Below, piece by piece: positions 55,841 to 64,000 of a stretch of 64,000 nucleotides of DNA. This DNA is from Paenibacillus baekrokdamisoli. Its GTDB lineage: Bacteria > Bacillota > Bacilli > Paenibacillales > Paenibacillaceae. The stretch lies in NCBI RefSeq assembly GCF_003945345.1, contig NZ_AP019308.1, positions 3,348,001 to 3,412,000 of the forward strand, in the 5' to 3' direction. How positions within the stretch are numbered: position 1 is the stretch's first letter; each line of letters opens with the position of its first letter. Position numbers and translations under genes: made by a program. Under the pieces are notes generated by a model. That model was not told where the DNA came from, made no database searches, and was given only the letters and a program-made list of their open reading frames with translations.

Positions 55841-57514
55841 TTACAGCCCTATGAAAGCTATAGAGTCCTGAGAGTGCCATAAGACTACTTCCCCCAAATC
55901 ATTCCATTGAATGAGTGTGCCTGGGCCAAGCCATGACACTTTATGGCTAATAACATCAATCAGCCAAATTCCTGTAGCAGCTATTTGTACAGCGTAATAA
56001 CGCTCTTTCTCTCCACTTGGATTCGGCAGCACTCTTAGGATTTCCGCGTCAGTACCTCCAATATAGTTCTCCAGTAATTGCATGGCCTCGTCAGGAAGTG
56101 ATACATCCGCTTCTTTCTTCATGGAGGCGTCCTCTATGTTAATGTAGGCTTTTCCTCTTAAAAATTCTTCATCACCCTTTCCTTGGAAGATCACACCTAT
56201 TCTATGATTATCCAACCAAGAGATTGGATAAACGAACAAAAATCCGTCACTATGCCCAGAAAAGCTTGCTTTATTTTTTCTGAATATTTCTTTACCCAAG
56301 CTGTTTAATACGATTAGGTCGGCAAAAGAGCTAATTATCGAATCAGAAGAAACAAGAATGGCAACTCGCTTGTTGTCAGGCGAAGCAGCGATACCGTATA
56401 TCGGCTTCTCAGAAACATAAAGCTTACTAGCCTCGCCAGTTCTGCTATTTACCCTGTAAACCGTCTTGTTCTCCTTAACTGCATAAGACATACCACTAGT
56501 AAATCTATCGGCGTATAATACCCCTGTACCATAATCATTCCCATAACCTTTCTTTAGTTGAGGCCATTCAGTAAGGTTCATTGCATGAATGTCTCCGGTG
56601 GACAGTTTAATAAGACTTTGACTATCGTTATGATGGTATACCAATAGGGAATCTTGTTGGTTATCTGACCAAATAGGTTGAATGAGCACAGCAGAATCAT
56701 ATTTTTGTTCCCGTTCGATTTCTCTATTTGTATTTACCCACCTAAGACCTGAGCTCTTGCCATACACAATTACTTGGTTACGAAATGGTTGTGACTTACT
56801 TGCAAACGATTCACCCGTCTCTGCCATTACTCCATCTAACCTGAATAGTAAGGAATTTCCTTCCCCTACTTTTGCGAAGCGTATAACAAACCGCTGTGGG
56901 TCACTCCAATAAATGTGATAATCTAGCTGATCATTGGTTTCCATCATGCTGGTAACTAACGTATCCTTGATCGCTTTGTCAACTGAATCACGGTTCATGT
57001 TTCGATTGGACTGCACCACAACGCTATTACTAAGTGTATTGACACTAGCATATAGAAGCGGTTCTTCATTCATAGAAGAATCATAACCAAGAAGAAGACG
57101 AGCCCATGCAGTTGGGAGCACCCAGGCCCGACTAGGACCGTCGCTATTATCAACGTATATTTTCACACTATAATCAAGGGAATCTGTCTCTCGTAAATCA
57201 TTAACGGTATACGTTTGAGTAGCAGATTCATTCGTCATTTTCACTTTTAATAACTTGCCGGATGGTTCGGGATCTTCAATATAGGAAGGAACAGCATCAT
57301 GCAGTCCCAACAGCAAGGCTGCAATGACTTCTTCATTCTCTAGATTTGCTAGAACCTCAGTACCCTCATCATTCGTAACTGCAACCGACTTCACACGTTC
57401 CATTACCGGGAACATAGGGTCCGGTTTCTCTACTTCCGGCTCTGTGTTCTTGCAGCCCGCTGCGAATAATAGGACAAGAATAAGTAAGATTGACCATCCA
57501 TTTGCTGCTTTCAC
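55841..57514 (-). CDS. Large lipoprotein of unknown function
   Basis: 557 aa from a GTG with GGGGTGAG 5 nt upstream, giving VKAANGWSILLILVLLFAAGC, a clean lipoprotein signal (lipobox FAAGC). The frame stays open 102 codons upstream and would run into the divergent LacI promoter; that part lacks protein character. The mature protein starts with a charged region and an alpha/beta part, followed by strands with propeller-like spacing (AASPDNKRVAILVSS, ISWLDNHRIGVIFQG). I see no catalytic motif. It is transcribed divergently from a LacI regulator. Confidence 0.75.
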   Translation of the reverse strand: MKAANGWSILLILVLLFAAGCKNTEPEVEKPDPMFPVMERVKSVAVTNDEGTEVLANLENEEVIAALLLGLHDAVPSYIEDPEPSGKLLKVKMTNESATQTYTVNDLRETDSLDYSVKIYVDNSDGPSRAWVLPTAWARLLLGYDSSMNEEPLLYASVNTLSNSVVVQSNRNMNRDSVDKAIKDTLVTSMMETNDQLDYHIYWSDPQRFVIRFAKVGEGNSLLFRLDGVMAETGESFASKSQPFRNQVIVYGKSSGLRWVNTNREIEREQKYDSAVLIQPIWSDNQQDSLLVYHHNDSQSLIKLSTGDIHAMNLTEWPQLKKGYGNDYGTGVLYADRFTSGMSYAVKENKTVYRVNSRTGEASKLYVSEKPIYGIAASPDNKRVAILVSSDSIISSFADLIVLNSLGKEIFRKNKASFSGHSDGFLFVYPISWLDNHRIGVIFQGKGDEEFLRGKAYINIEDASMKKEADVSLPDEAMQLLENYIGGTDAEILRVLPNPSGEKERYYAVQIAATGIWLIDVISHKVSWLGPGTLIQWNDLGEVVLWHSQDSIAFIGL

Positions 57515-57722
57515 AACACTCACCCCACTAGTAATAATTACCAAAATTACTAATCTAGACGTTATCAAAGATTGTTTTGTTTCAGCAGACCAACAATCCG
57601 GATATCTGCTAGCCCGAAGAGAGAACTGCCAGGACCAACAGAATGGGTGAATTTTCTGTGCGCGGAACTCAACAAACATGCTACGATACGTATATGAATT
57701 CTGAACGAAGAGGGGTACACTC

Positions 57723-58766
57723 ATGCCTATACGCAAGGAGGTCACATTAAAGACGATCGCCAAAGAGCTGGGACTAACCGTGCAGACGGTCAATAAGGCT
57801 TTAAAAGGAAAGTCGGGCATGTCTGAGACGACCCGGCAGCTTATTGTCGAAACTGCGGAAAAGCTGGGCTACTTCACGAAAGATCAGATTCGCAGCCTAA
57901 GGGCTGAACGCATTATCTCTTATCCGATGGAACGCAAGCGATTCTTACTTATACAAACCGAACAATCGGTTGGCTACAACCGACTGTTACTCGAAGGCTT
58001 GCACGAACGCTTCGCTTCCTTCGGCCATCATATTGAAATCTGTATGCTTCCTGGCGCTATCAGAGAAACGGAGATGTACGACTGGATTGATGAGAATGGA
58101 CTGGAGTTTGCCGATGGCTTATTCATCGCTCCCAGTATCGTCCCCAAAGCTTGGGAGCCTGCACTTCTTCAACTATCTATTCCTAGGATACTGCTTAGCT
58201 ATCCCCCACTAGGGACTAGAGTGGACAGTGTCATCTGGGACATCTACGAAGCAACCTATCAAGCAGTCGCCTATCTGCAATCCATCGGTCATCACCGTAT
58301 TATGTATGTGGGTGACACGCATTCCCAAAGGGGGTATATTTTACGCTGGCAGGCCTTTCTTCACGCCATGAATGAATTCCATACGGAGGTCGACCCGATT
58401 GTCCATTCGACCTGCCAACGGAGCACCCATCCCCAGTGGCTGGAGGAGCTTAGTGAAAGGCTTGTTCACTATGCTCCCACAGCTATCATCTGCGGAGTCG
58501 ACGGAGAGGTTGCCACCGTATACCAACTCTGCACCAAGCTTCAACTGAGCATTCCTCAAGATATTTCCATAATAGGTATCATGAACGAACAACAGGAGCA
58601 GCTGCCGTTATTTACTCGTCCTCTACTGTCCATTCGGGAAACCGGATACCGGGCAGCCGATCGGATGTTATGGCGTATCGCTAATCCTACCCTCCCTTAT
58701 GAGCACATCCGTATTCAAGGTGAATTATTCATTGGGAGCACTACGGCTGCTAATCAGCTAAAATGA
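57723..58766 (+). CDS. LacI family transcriptional regulator
   Basis: 347 aa. The N-terminal LacI helix-turn-helix is TLKTIAKELGLTVQTVNKAL with KGKSGMSETTRQ and the minor-groove hinge region after it. The ligand domain is the periplasmic-binding-protein fold (GHHRIMYVGDTHSQRGY, AIICGVDGEVATVYQLC, QDISIIGIMNEQ). It is convergent with the Lpl-like importer cluster and divergent from the lipoprotein gene; either could be its target. Confidence 0.92.
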   Translation: MPIRKEVTLKTIAKELGLTVQTVNKALKGKSGMSETTRQLIVETAEKLGYFTKDQIRSLRAERIISYPMERKRFLLIQTEQSVGYNRLLLEGLHERFASFGHHIEICMLPGAIRETEMYDWIDENGLEFADGLFIAPSIVPKAWEPALLQLSIPRILLSYPPLGTRVDSVIWDIYEATYQAVAYLQSIGHHRIMYVGDTHSQRGYILRWQAFLHAMNEFHTEVDPIVHSTCQRSTHPQWLEELSERLVHYAPTAIICGVDGEVATVYQLCTKLQLSIPQDISIIGIMNEQQEQLPLFTRPLLSIRETGYRAADRMLWRIANPTLPYEHIRIQGELFIGSTTAANQLK

Positions 58767-58841
58767 TTCCTTTTTGATAGTCGATAGTCATACAAGGAGA
58801 TAGGTTACACTCGAGGTAAAGCGCATGTAAAATTGAAAATG

Positions 58842-58876
58842 GAAGAAGACACGCAGTTGTGTCTTCTTCCACTCTT
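58842..58876. terminator. Hairpin terminator between the LacI gene and the solute-binding protein gene
   Basis: GGAAGAAGACAC pairs with GTGTCTTCTTCC around a 6-nt loop, between convergent genes; the minus-strand side has a short T-rich tail. Confidence 0.75.
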
Positions 58877-58902
58877 AGCTTTTGTCATATCGTGTTACTC
58901 TG

Positions 58903-60462
58903 TTACTTCTTAGCCGTAGCGTACCAATCATTCACTTCTTTATAACTTGCTTCTCCGCCTGAGGATTTGAATTTGGCGATGAAAGCATCTAGACCGCTCA
59001 ATTGCTCAGCACCGAAAACCAGCTTCATCGTATAATCCCCCGCCAAAGTGTACAACTGCTGAAAGTTTTTCGAGAATTCAGGCAGATAAGGAGCAAAACC
59101 TAATGGATCTTCTACTTTCGTATTAGCTGGCTCTTTTTTGTTCATGAATTCCCATGCTTCGAACAAACGCATATCCTTGCGAACACGTGCCTGCCAGTAG
59201 ATCGGATAGTTCGTGTCGTCGGAGCCCGTTAAGAAATTATTGGCGGCAGCCCGCTCCTCGGAAAAGATAGGTTGAATAGGCGTATAAGTGCCATCCTTCA
59301 ATGTATAGTGCTTATTTTCTTCACCAATGGTCATGTTTAAAAACGTTTCTTTTTCAAGCTTAGCATTTATCCACTTAATCGCATCTTCCGGATGCTTGGA
59401 AGCTTTAGGAATAAAAGTAAGTCGGTCAAAGCCCCTGAATGCAGCAAGTCCCGCTTTTCCATCCTTACCTTTCAATGCCGAAATAAAGCCCGCTTTCGCC
59501 GTGGGAATATTTTTCGTTAAAGCATCGGAAATAGTGGGAACGTCAGACCAGTTCAACAGGATCATGCCCGCTTTTCCACTTGTGAATTTTTCTTTAGACG
59601 TCGCATCTTTGTTGGCTGCATATTCTTTATCCAACAGTCCTTGTTTGAAAAGGTCGGTAACATAATTCACATAATCGGTATACGCAGGGTCTAAAACACG
59701 GGGTGTCATCTTGCCGTTCACATTATTCCAGAAATTCGGCATTCCGAATGCACCAACAATGTTATCAATGAAGGCTACCTCGCCTTTTACAGTCAAAGGT
59801 ATATTTTGGTCCCCATTTCCGCCAGGATCCTTCTCTTTGAAAGCTTTAAGAACCGCTGTAAGCTCATCTAATGTAGTAGGCGACTTCATATTTACCTTTT
59901 CAAGCCAGTCTTGGCGAATATATAAGCTTGTATTTACATTCGGAATGCTTTTGGTTGGGATCGCGTACAGCTTTCCATCGACCTTGGCAGCTTCCAAAGC
60001 TTCAGGATCTATAACTGCTTTAATGTTGGGTCCAAATTGGTCGATCAACGGTCCCAAATCGATTAATGCGCCTTTTTTGGCATAGTCAGAATATAGCGCC
60101 TTGAAATCGGTGCTTCCAAATGTTGTTATCGCATCATAAGGCTCGCCAGAAGCAATCAATATATTTAACTTGTCCTGGGGTTTGTCTTGCGGCAGCATAT
60201 CATAGTGAACTTTATAACCCGTCTTCTGCTCCAAATAGTTGGCAACCGGATACGTATTATAATCATCCTTCTGCCAGACTTGGAGTGTTTTCAATTCAGA
60301 TTTGGATTCTGGCGTTACCGTTGAGACCTCTGCTGATGGGGTACTAGCTGGGGTTTTGCTGCTAGCTGCTGGTGTTCCGTTAGAGGAGCAAGCGACCAGA
60401 GATGTTACAGATAACCCTCCTGCGAGTACTGCCATAATCCATTTTTTATAGTTCTTAACCAT
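58903..60462 (-). CDS. Extracellular sugar-binding lipoprotein (LplA-like)
   Basis: 519 aa. A lipobox (LVAC) ends the signal peptide, followed by a Ser/Thr/Pro linker. The solute-binding fold is of the large LplA class (VWQKDDYNTYPVANYLEQKT, IPNVNTSLYIRQDWLEKVNM). It is the substrate-capture part of the ABC importer with the two permeases at 60.6-62.4 kb. No ATPase gene is nearby; such importers usually borrow a shared MsmX-like ATPase. Probably takes up an oligosaccharide, perhaps from plant cell wall. Confidence 0.9.
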   Translation of the reverse strand: MVKNYKKWIMAVLAGGLSVTSLVACSSNGTPAASSKTPASTPSAEVSTVTPESKSELKTLQVWQKDDYNTYPVANYLEQKTGYKVHYDMLPQDKPQDKLNILIASGEPYDAITTFGSTDFKALYSDYAKKGALIDLGPLIDQFGPNIKAVIDPEALEAAKVDGKLYAIPTKSIPNVNTSLYIRQDWLEKVNMKSPTTLDELTAVLKAFKEKDPGGNGDQNIPLTVKGEVAFIDNIVGAFGMPNFWNNVNGKMTPRVLDPAYTDYVNYVTDLFKQGLLDKEYAANKDATSKEKFTSGKAGMILLNWSDVPTISDALTKNIPTAKAGFISALKGKDGKAGLAAFRGFDRLTFIPKASKHPEDAIKWINAKLEKETFLNMTIGEENKHYTLKDGTYTPIQPIFSEERAAANNFLTGSDDTNYPIYWQARVRKDMRLFEAWEFMNKKEPANTKVEDPLGFAPYLPEFSKNFQQLYTLAGDYTMKLVFGAEQLSGLDAFIAKFKSSGGEASYKEVNDWYATAKK

Positions 60463-60557
60463 GTGTAGACCTCCCTATTCATTTGTGTACTATATCATTA
60501 AACCCTTGATGTGCACATCGTGGGCATTAATGCAACAAGGCAAGGCAATTGGGGTCA

Positions 60558-61433
60558 TCAGCCTTTAACAGAGCCAATCAGAACGCCTTTGACAAAGTGC
60601 TTCTGCAAATAAGGATAGACGAGAAGCATCGGTAAGATCGAAGCGATAACCGTTGCAGAGCGAACAACTTCTGGGGATACATTCATCATATCGTCAGCAC
60701 TCTTATTCAAAGCCGAGGAGCTGTCTGCATCCATAACGATGTCACGAAGGTACAGCTGCAGTGGCTTTAAGCCTGCATCGTTAATGTAAAGCATCGGATT
60801 AAAGTAATCGTTCCAGTAATATACGGCATAAAAGAGGGCGATTGTTGCCAGAACCGGACCACTTAATGGAATAACGATACGGAACAAGACAGTGAAGTTG
60901 CGGGCGCCATCCATCTTGGCCGACTCTTCTAGTGATTCCGGAAGTGATTCATAGTAGCTTTTTATGACTAGCATGTTGAATACGCTAATTAAAGCTGGAA
61001 GAATTAAGGACCATAGACTATTGATCAGATGAAGCTCCTTCATCAACAGATAGTTAGGAATAATCCCGCCATTAAAGAGCATAGTGAATATAAACAGCAG
61101 CATAATTAAGGAAATACCTGGAAGATTCCTTTTCGATAAGGGATATGCCGTCAAAGCTGTTAATGCAATCGCAAGCACTGTTCCTGCAATCATGACTAGA
61201 AAGGAAATCCCTATGGAATTCATAAATTGACTGGAGGATATAACATATTTCATCGTTTGCAGTTGAAAGCCTACCGGGAAAATCCCCACCTTGCCGGATA
61301 TGACGGCTGACTCATCGCTCACCGCTTTGGACAGTACGTTGGCTAGTGGCAGCAGGGTCACTGCTCCCATGAGAAGAAGAAACAGGTAGATAAACAGATC
61401 CAAGGACCGATCGCCCATCGTTTTTTTATGCAA
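60558..61433 (-). CDS. ABC sugar permease (LplC/YtcP-like)
   Basis: 291 aa, six membrane helices, with the MalG-type inner-membrane coupling motif (ESLEESAKMDGARNFTVLFR, the EAA loop). The start is a TTG with GGGGGTG upstream, or possibly an ATG 5 codons later. It lies 53 bp after the LplB-like permease gene. Confidence 0.9.
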   Translation of the reverse strand: MHKKTMGDRSLDLFIYLFLLLMGAVTLLPLANVLSKAVSDESAVISGKVGIFPVGFQLQTMKYVISSSQFMNSIGISFLVMIAGTVLAIALTALTAYPLSKRNLPGISLIMLLFIFTMLFNGGIIPNYLLMKELHLINSLWSLILPALISVFNMLVIKSYYESLPESLEESAKMDGARNFTVLFRIVIPLSGPVLATIALFYAVYYWNDYFNPMLYINDAGLKPLQLYLRDIVMDADSSSALNKSADDMMNVSPEVVRSATVIASILPMLLVYPYLQKHFVKGVLIGSVKG

Positions 61434-61486
61434 TATTCACACCCCCTTAGATTTTTTCGTAGAAAAACTAACATCGTATGCATCAT

Positions 61487-62446
61487 CTACCATATGCTGC
61501 GTTTAACTAATTTTTTGCTTAGCTCGTTTCCGCATACGATCAGGATCAAACCGATAACCGAGTTGAAAAGGCCTACTGCCGTGCTAAAGCTATAATCCTG
61601 CTGACCAAGTCCTTGGCGGTAGACGAAGGTTCCGATCACATCTCCTGATGCATATACAACCGAATTATACATCGTCAATATTTGCTCGGTTCCAGCTTCA
61701 AGCAAGTAGCCTAAGCGTAAAATAAAGATCAGAATAATCGTTGGCACTATACCTGGAAGTGTAATGTGAATCATCTGTCTGATCCGTCCAGCGCCATCTA
61801 TGGAGGATGCCTCATACTGCTCTTGTTCTATTCCCGCAATAGCTGCGATAAAGATGATGGCATTCCAACCGGATTCCTTCCAGCCTGCTGTAAAAACAAC
61901 AACGCTTCGAAAAAAGTGATTATCGAGGAAAAAGGAAATCGGCGTCCCCCCCAGCCATTCGATCACATGATTCACCAGCCCTCCTGACGGAGAAAGGATA
62001 TTCATGAATAGCCCAGAAATAATGATCCAAGACAAGAAATGCGGCAGAAATATGATCGTCTGGATCGTCTTCTTGAACAAGGCTTTGCGAACCTCATTCA
62101 GGAAGAGTGCTATGATGATGGGGATCGGGAAGAGCAGGACGATTTTATAAAAGCTGATTAACAGCGTATTATTGAATACCTGATAAAACTCATCTGAATG
62201 AATAAGCTTCTCGAATTGATCCAGCCCCACCCATTTGCTTCCGATAAACCCATCAAAAATGTTGAAATCCTGAAAGGCTATTATGATGCCATACATCGGC
62301 GCATATTTGAATAGCAGCAAAAATATCAAACCAGGAATCAATAATAAATACAGATCATAATTATTTTGAAATAGCTTCCAGCGGCTCTTATTTATTGACT
62401 TCGTCTTCATGTGAGCTGTTTGCTGTTCAAGCTCTGACCGTATCAT
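61487..62446 (-). CDS. ABC sugar permease (LplB-like)
   Basis: 319 aa. Typical LplB N-terminus (YDLYLLLIPGLIFLLLFKYA, PMYGIIIAFQDFN) and the EAA loop (QYEASSIDGAGRIRQMIHIT). GGAGGTGA precedes the ATG. First gene of the importer operon. Confidence 0.92.
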   Translation of the reverse strand: MIRSELEQQTAHMKTKSINKSRWKLFQNNYDLYLLLIPGLIFLLLFKYAPMYGIIIAFQDFNIFDGFIGSKWVGLDQFEKLIHSDEFYQVFNNTLLISFYKIVLLFPIPIIIALFLNEVRKALFKKTIQTIIFLPHFLSWIIISGLFMNILSPSGGLVNHVIEWLGGTPISFFLDNHFFRSVVVFTAGWKESGWNAIIFIAAIAGIEQEQYEASSIDGAGRIRQMIHITLPGIVPTIILIFILRLGYLLEAGTEQILTMYNSVVYASGDVIGTFVYRQGLGQQDYSFSTAVGLFNSVIGLILIVCGNELSKKLVKRSIW

Positions 62447-62549
62447 CGGCTCACCTCCGTGTTCTTATATTTGAATTATAAAGAGTGGGGCCATCCATTT
62501 GTAGATGGTAATATTGTGGTTTCAGGTAGTATCTTAAGGTATTTACACA

Positions 62550-62604
62550 ACGCAAAAGAGGCTGCCCCCAAGTAGAAAATCTACCGCTGGGACAACCTCT
62601 TTTT
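62550..62604 (-). terminator. Terminator of the YesM-like kinase gene
   Basis: On the minus strand AAGAGGTTG-CCC pairs with GGG-CAGCCTCTT, with an inner GGTAGA/TCTACT stem; TTTT follows. It separates the kinase from the importer operon. Confidence 0.7.
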
Positions 62605-62611
62605 AGCCATG

Positions 62612-64000
62612 CTATTTTATTTTAAAACGAACCGAAACCGTAGTGCCCTCACCAAGCTTCGAATGAATATCCAAACCATAGGCTTCCCCTGCAAACAATT
62701 TGATTCTCTCATTTACATTATATAAGCCATAAGAGCCGCCCGCCCCGTCAGAACGCAGGTCCGGCTGCGGCTTGGTCAACAAACTGCTGGCAAGCTCTTG
62801 CTCCATGCCAATCCCATCGTCCGTAACGGACAGGACCAGATCTTCACCATCCCTGTAAGCTCGGATTCGGATCGTTCCCGATTTACTCTTTGATTTACGT
62901 ATCCCATGCAGAAGTGCATTTTCGACCAGGGGTTGGAGCGTCAGCTTGGGCATTTCATAACGATCCAGATCTTCTTCTATTTCAAAATAAAAGGTGAAAC
63001 TCTTAGGAAATCGTGTTTGCTGAATTTCCAAGTAAACCTTGGCCAAATTAAGCTCATCGCTTATGCTTACTAAGTCTCTGCCTTTGTTCAAGCTAAGTCT
63101 AAAATATTTGGCCAAGCCATCAATCATCTGGCTAATATCATGAGCATTACGTCCAATCGCAATCCAATTAATTGTATCCAGCGTATTGTATAAGAAGTGT
63201 GGATTGATCTGGGCCTGCAAAGCACGCAGCTGAGCTTCCCGCTCCTGTACCTTGGATCGATAGGTCTCCTCCATCAAATCATGAACTCTATGTATTAAAT
63301 GATCCACACTATTCTCCAGCAGAGCATCGGAGCTTCCGATACGGTCGTCCAAGCTGTCAATGCCTTCCCGCTTAATCGTCATGATGACCATCTGTATCCT
63401 GCGGTTCATCCCACGTACAATCACAGCAAGCAATATGAATACAAGCAGCAAAAATAGAATGGTTACACCAAATAAAGTCGCTACGCCTGAAAACTGATTC
63501 AACGCAATCACACGAGAGGTTATCTCCGCTTTGGGTACCTCTGCCACTAGCCGCCAGCCTGTTGAATGAACGTTCGTGTAAATCACATATCGAGGATTCT
63601 CATCCTTCATCAGAGGAACGATTCCTTCGTCCCTTTGCCCCAATGCCTCCAACACCTCAGCTGATTTCAAGGTGGTCCCTAGTAATTCCTTTTCATTACT
63701 AGATTTAATCGTTCCATCGGGAGCTGCCAAATAAATATGGCCTTCGTTGGTTAGCTTCATTTTGGACAAAATATGCTCGATCGTTTTCTCAGCTACATCA
63801 ATCAATAAATAGCCTGAAATTTGTTCGTAATCGTCAGGGTCCCTCAGAATTCTTGCACCCGAGAACACATAGGTGGATTCAGTATCTATATAAGATTCTA
63901 AATAAGCACCTGTCCACAGCATAGTACCTCCTGCATCCCTAACTTGTTTATACCAAGACCTATTCTTCAAGGTATCCAGCGTAAAAAAATTGACTTTCTC
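62612..64000 (-). CDS. YesM-like sensor histidine kinase (N-terminus beyond the window)
   Basis: The frame is open to base 64000, so the N-terminus is missing; an internal TTG at 63970 is not its start. Visible order: extracytoplasmic Cache-like sensor (RSWYKQVRDAGGTMLWTGAY, HIYLAAPDGTIKSSNEKELL), a membrane helix (TLFGVTILFLLLVFILLAVIV), a HAMP-like linker, the His_kinase motif LQAQINPHFLYNTLDTINWI with the acceptor His, and an ATPase domain (ENALLHGIRKS, DDGIGM). This class partners with YesN-type AraC response regulators and controls sugar importers such as the one adjacent; the regulator gene is not in the window. Confidence 0.92.
   Translation of the reverse strand, partial: EKVNFFTLDTLKNRSWYKQVRDAGGTMLWTGAYLESYIDTESTYVFSGARILRDPDDYEQISGYLLIDVAEKTIEHILSKMKLTNEGHIYLAAPDGTIKSSNEKELLGTTLKSAEVLEALGQRDEGIVPLMKDENPRYVIYTNVHSTGWRLVAEVPKAEITSRVIALNQFSGVATLFGVTILFLLLVFILLAVIVRGMNRRIQMVIMTIKREGIDSLDDRIGSSDALLENSVDHLIHRVHDLMEETYRSKVQEREAQLRALQAQINPHFLYNTLDTINWIAIGRNAHDISQMIDGLAKYFRLSLNKGRDLVSISDELNLAKVYLEIQQTRFPKSFTFYFEIEEDLDRYEMPKLTLQPLVENALLHGIRKSKSKSGTIRIRAYRDGEDLVLSVTDDGIGMEQELASSLLTKPQPDLRSDGAGGSYGLYNVNERIKLFAGEAYGLDIHSKLGEGTTVSVRFKIK

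Noticed and set aside
57515..57820. 102-codon N-terminal extension of the large lipoprotein
   Set aside because: It would overlap the LacI gene start and its promoter, and bury the lipoprotein signal in the middle of the protein.

Overview
The window looks like a chromosome segment of a low-to-moderate GC Gram-positive endospore former of the Paenibacillus type. The evidence is the gene content: a KinA/KinB-style PAS sensor kinase, a YesM-type kinase next to an LplA/LplB/LplC-like sugar importer, AraC regulators paired with glycosidases, GlpP antitermination, an Mn-type pyrophosphatase and strong AGGAGG ribosome binding sites. Several genes appear to start at TTG or GTG. No rRNA, tRNA or CRISPR array was seen.

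Layout. 1-7.8 kb: a frameshifted PAS kinase, a TetR regulator with a 41-bp palindromic operator, a LysM/CAP secreted protein with an unusual structured leader, a VOC-family gene remnant cut by a repeat, and a response regulator/kinase/lipoprotein operon, then a zinc-finger/HNH protein. 7.8-17.7 kb: sugar-hydrolase loci (AraC/GH42, AraC/GH2), a second CAP protein and a PhyH dioxygenase. Between them lies 2.1 kb of non-coding DNA filled with a long-hairpin repeat, including a 177-bp tandem array. 17.7-23.1 kb: a 3-hydroxybutyrate/acetoacetate catabolic cluster with its LysR regulator, a shared candidate operator and a cre-like site. 23.4-30.3 kb: a patchy accessory stretch with an IS110-family element carrying a candidate guide RNA, a lipoprotein, two APH-fold kinases, a 40-aa membrane peptide plus FRG-domain protein, a serine-recombinase scar and a decayed rsgA.

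30.3-42 kb: an amino-acid permease, proline dehydrogenase, a coiled-coil/phosphodiester-glycosidase pair, an inositol/sugar-type isomerase-dehydrogenase pair with AraC, a CoaD-like protein, PpaC, Map and PyrB. 42-50.8 kb: a glycerol regulon (glpP-glpK, a membrane alpha/beta hydrolase, glpD). glpD and the hydrolase have matching terminator/antiterminator leaders, and a duplicated copy of the glpD leader flanks about 2 kb of IS debris and an Imm26-like gene. 50.8-64 kb: an operon of two serine hydrolases and a three-gene ABC-2 exporter, a large lipoprotein, a LacI regulator, and the Lpl-like importer with a YesM-like kinase running off the right edge.

The most notable items are the GlpP-type leaders extending the glycerol regulon to a membrane hydrolase, the IS110 element whose 3' non-coding RNA region matches its own insertion junction, the CAP-gene leader with an 11-bp anti-Shine-Dalgarno helix, and the dispersed long-hairpin repeat family. 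All functions are inferred from sequence by eye; no database search was run.
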